DNA of 64,000 nucleotides from Lutraria lutraria (lineage: Eukaryota; Mollusca; Bivalvia; Venerida; Mactridae): the NCBI GenBank assembly GCA_964023205.1, contig OZ026843.1, forward strand, positions 4,821,029-4,885,028, written 5' to 3'. Numbering within the stretch: the stretch's first letter is position 1; every line of letters starts with the position of its first letter. Below, in pieces: positions 63,276-64,000 of this stretch. The notes under the pieces are model-generated. The model was given only the letters and a program-made list of their open reading frames with translations. It ran no database searches and was not told the origin of the DNA. The position numbers and the translations under genes were made by a program.

Positions 63276-64000
63276 TTTATATGTTGCATTTTTCTCTCAT
63301 ATTGTTTTGTTTTCTCCATGGTTTAATAGTTGGGTCAATATTGAAGCATATATTTCAGGGCTTGAGGCTACTCGTCCTGCTGGACAACAGCGTAGAATTT
63401 TAATTAGTTCTGCGACAATTCAGACTCCTCCTGAGTTGATTTCTACTCATCATTAAGAGTGGAAAAGTGGATTGGTCGAGCCCTGCATTTGCAATTTTTT
63501 GAAATCTTCATTCTTTATTTGATTGTTTGATATGATAAGACTTAAGACTTAGTGTCTCGACTTTAGATAAACATTGCCAGTGATCATTTGTAGTCAATTC
63601 TTTTATGTCTCAGATTTGGTTTTAGTTGTTTGTGCATAAAATGCCTATCTCACGACTAGAATGTCTAGGAGGGAAATTTCAGACATAGTTTACCTCTGAT
63701 GTAACCTGATTATTATAGATATTCTTTATGAGTGGAATTTTAAGTATTGTTCAGTATTATACAATAACATTCTGTTGATTTCTGATAGGTTCTGAAACTT
63801 TGATACTTCAGATGATGAATATTAATGGAATGTTACTGAATTCCTGTAATGTTAATTTGTTTTGAAGTGTTATTTATTTATTTTATTACTCAGTTAACCT
63901 TAATTAGATAGATTTGGCTTTCACTGGAAATATGGTCAAAGCTGTGTTTTAAGAACCACCTAACAATACAGGCCACCATGTTAACAACAACCCTTCTTTA
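63276..64000 (+). other. SIK3: SIK3 3' UTR, end not reached
   Basis: AT-rich sequence after the stop, with no AATAAA or ATTAAA seen, so polyadenylation is probably beyond the window. A short frame (GLEATRPAGQQRRILISS) after an AG at 63358-63359 is probably chance. Confidence 0.6.

Overview
The window is AT-rich animal DNA with long introns, GT-AG splicing, and dense transposons, SINEs and minisatellites. The repeats resemble those of bivalve molluscs (tRNA-headed SINEs, small MITEs, oligo-G/C runs), so a lophotrochozoan, probably a bivalve, is the best guess. That placement is inference, because nothing in the window names the species.

Two multi-exon genes lie on the plus strand. The first (4812-16294) is a two-exon Golgi-type carbohydrate sulfotransferase. 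A short exon encodes the cytoplasmic tail and membrane anchor, and a 1.1-kb exon encodes the catalytic domain; the 10.2-kb intron between them joins them in phase. The second (33383-63275) is a complete salt-inducible kinase of the SIK3 type: 15 coding exons and 1146 codons. It has the kinase domain, a UBA-like segment, four basophilic Ser/Thr sites of the PKA/14-3-3 type, and a C-terminal KA1-like domain. No functional link between the two genes is visible.

Between and inside the genes is an unusual set of nested mobile elements. A 5'-truncated non-LTR retrotransposon in the sulfotransferase intron is split by an 8.0-kb foldback element (5409-13423) with long, almost mirror-image arms. One arm of that element is itself interrupted by a 3.1-kb element (9744-12883) with palindromic ends and no target duplication. 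A second, related foldback element of 13.4 kb (17673-31078) lies between the genes. It has perfect 12-bp tips and a 9-bp target-site duplication, and its loop carries another copy of the 3.1-kb element (21638-24873). The foldback arms are built hierarchically: 8-bp words (CAGCCTAG in one element, CGGCCTAG in the other), modules of about 153 bp, 306-bp dimers, and a 1,223-bp four-dimer higher-order repeat.

Region by region: 1-4800 holds intergenic DNA with a dead mariner transposase and a MITE-like repeat; 4812-16294 the sulfotransferase and its nested intron; 16295-17663 a probable 3' UTR or retroelement tail; 17664-31087 foldback element 2 with its duplications; 31088-33382 the SIK3 upstream region; 33383-63275 SIK3 with SINE-, MITE- and minisatellite-bearing introns; 63276-64000 the SIK3 3' UTR. 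All family assignments come from reading the sequence. No database search was run.
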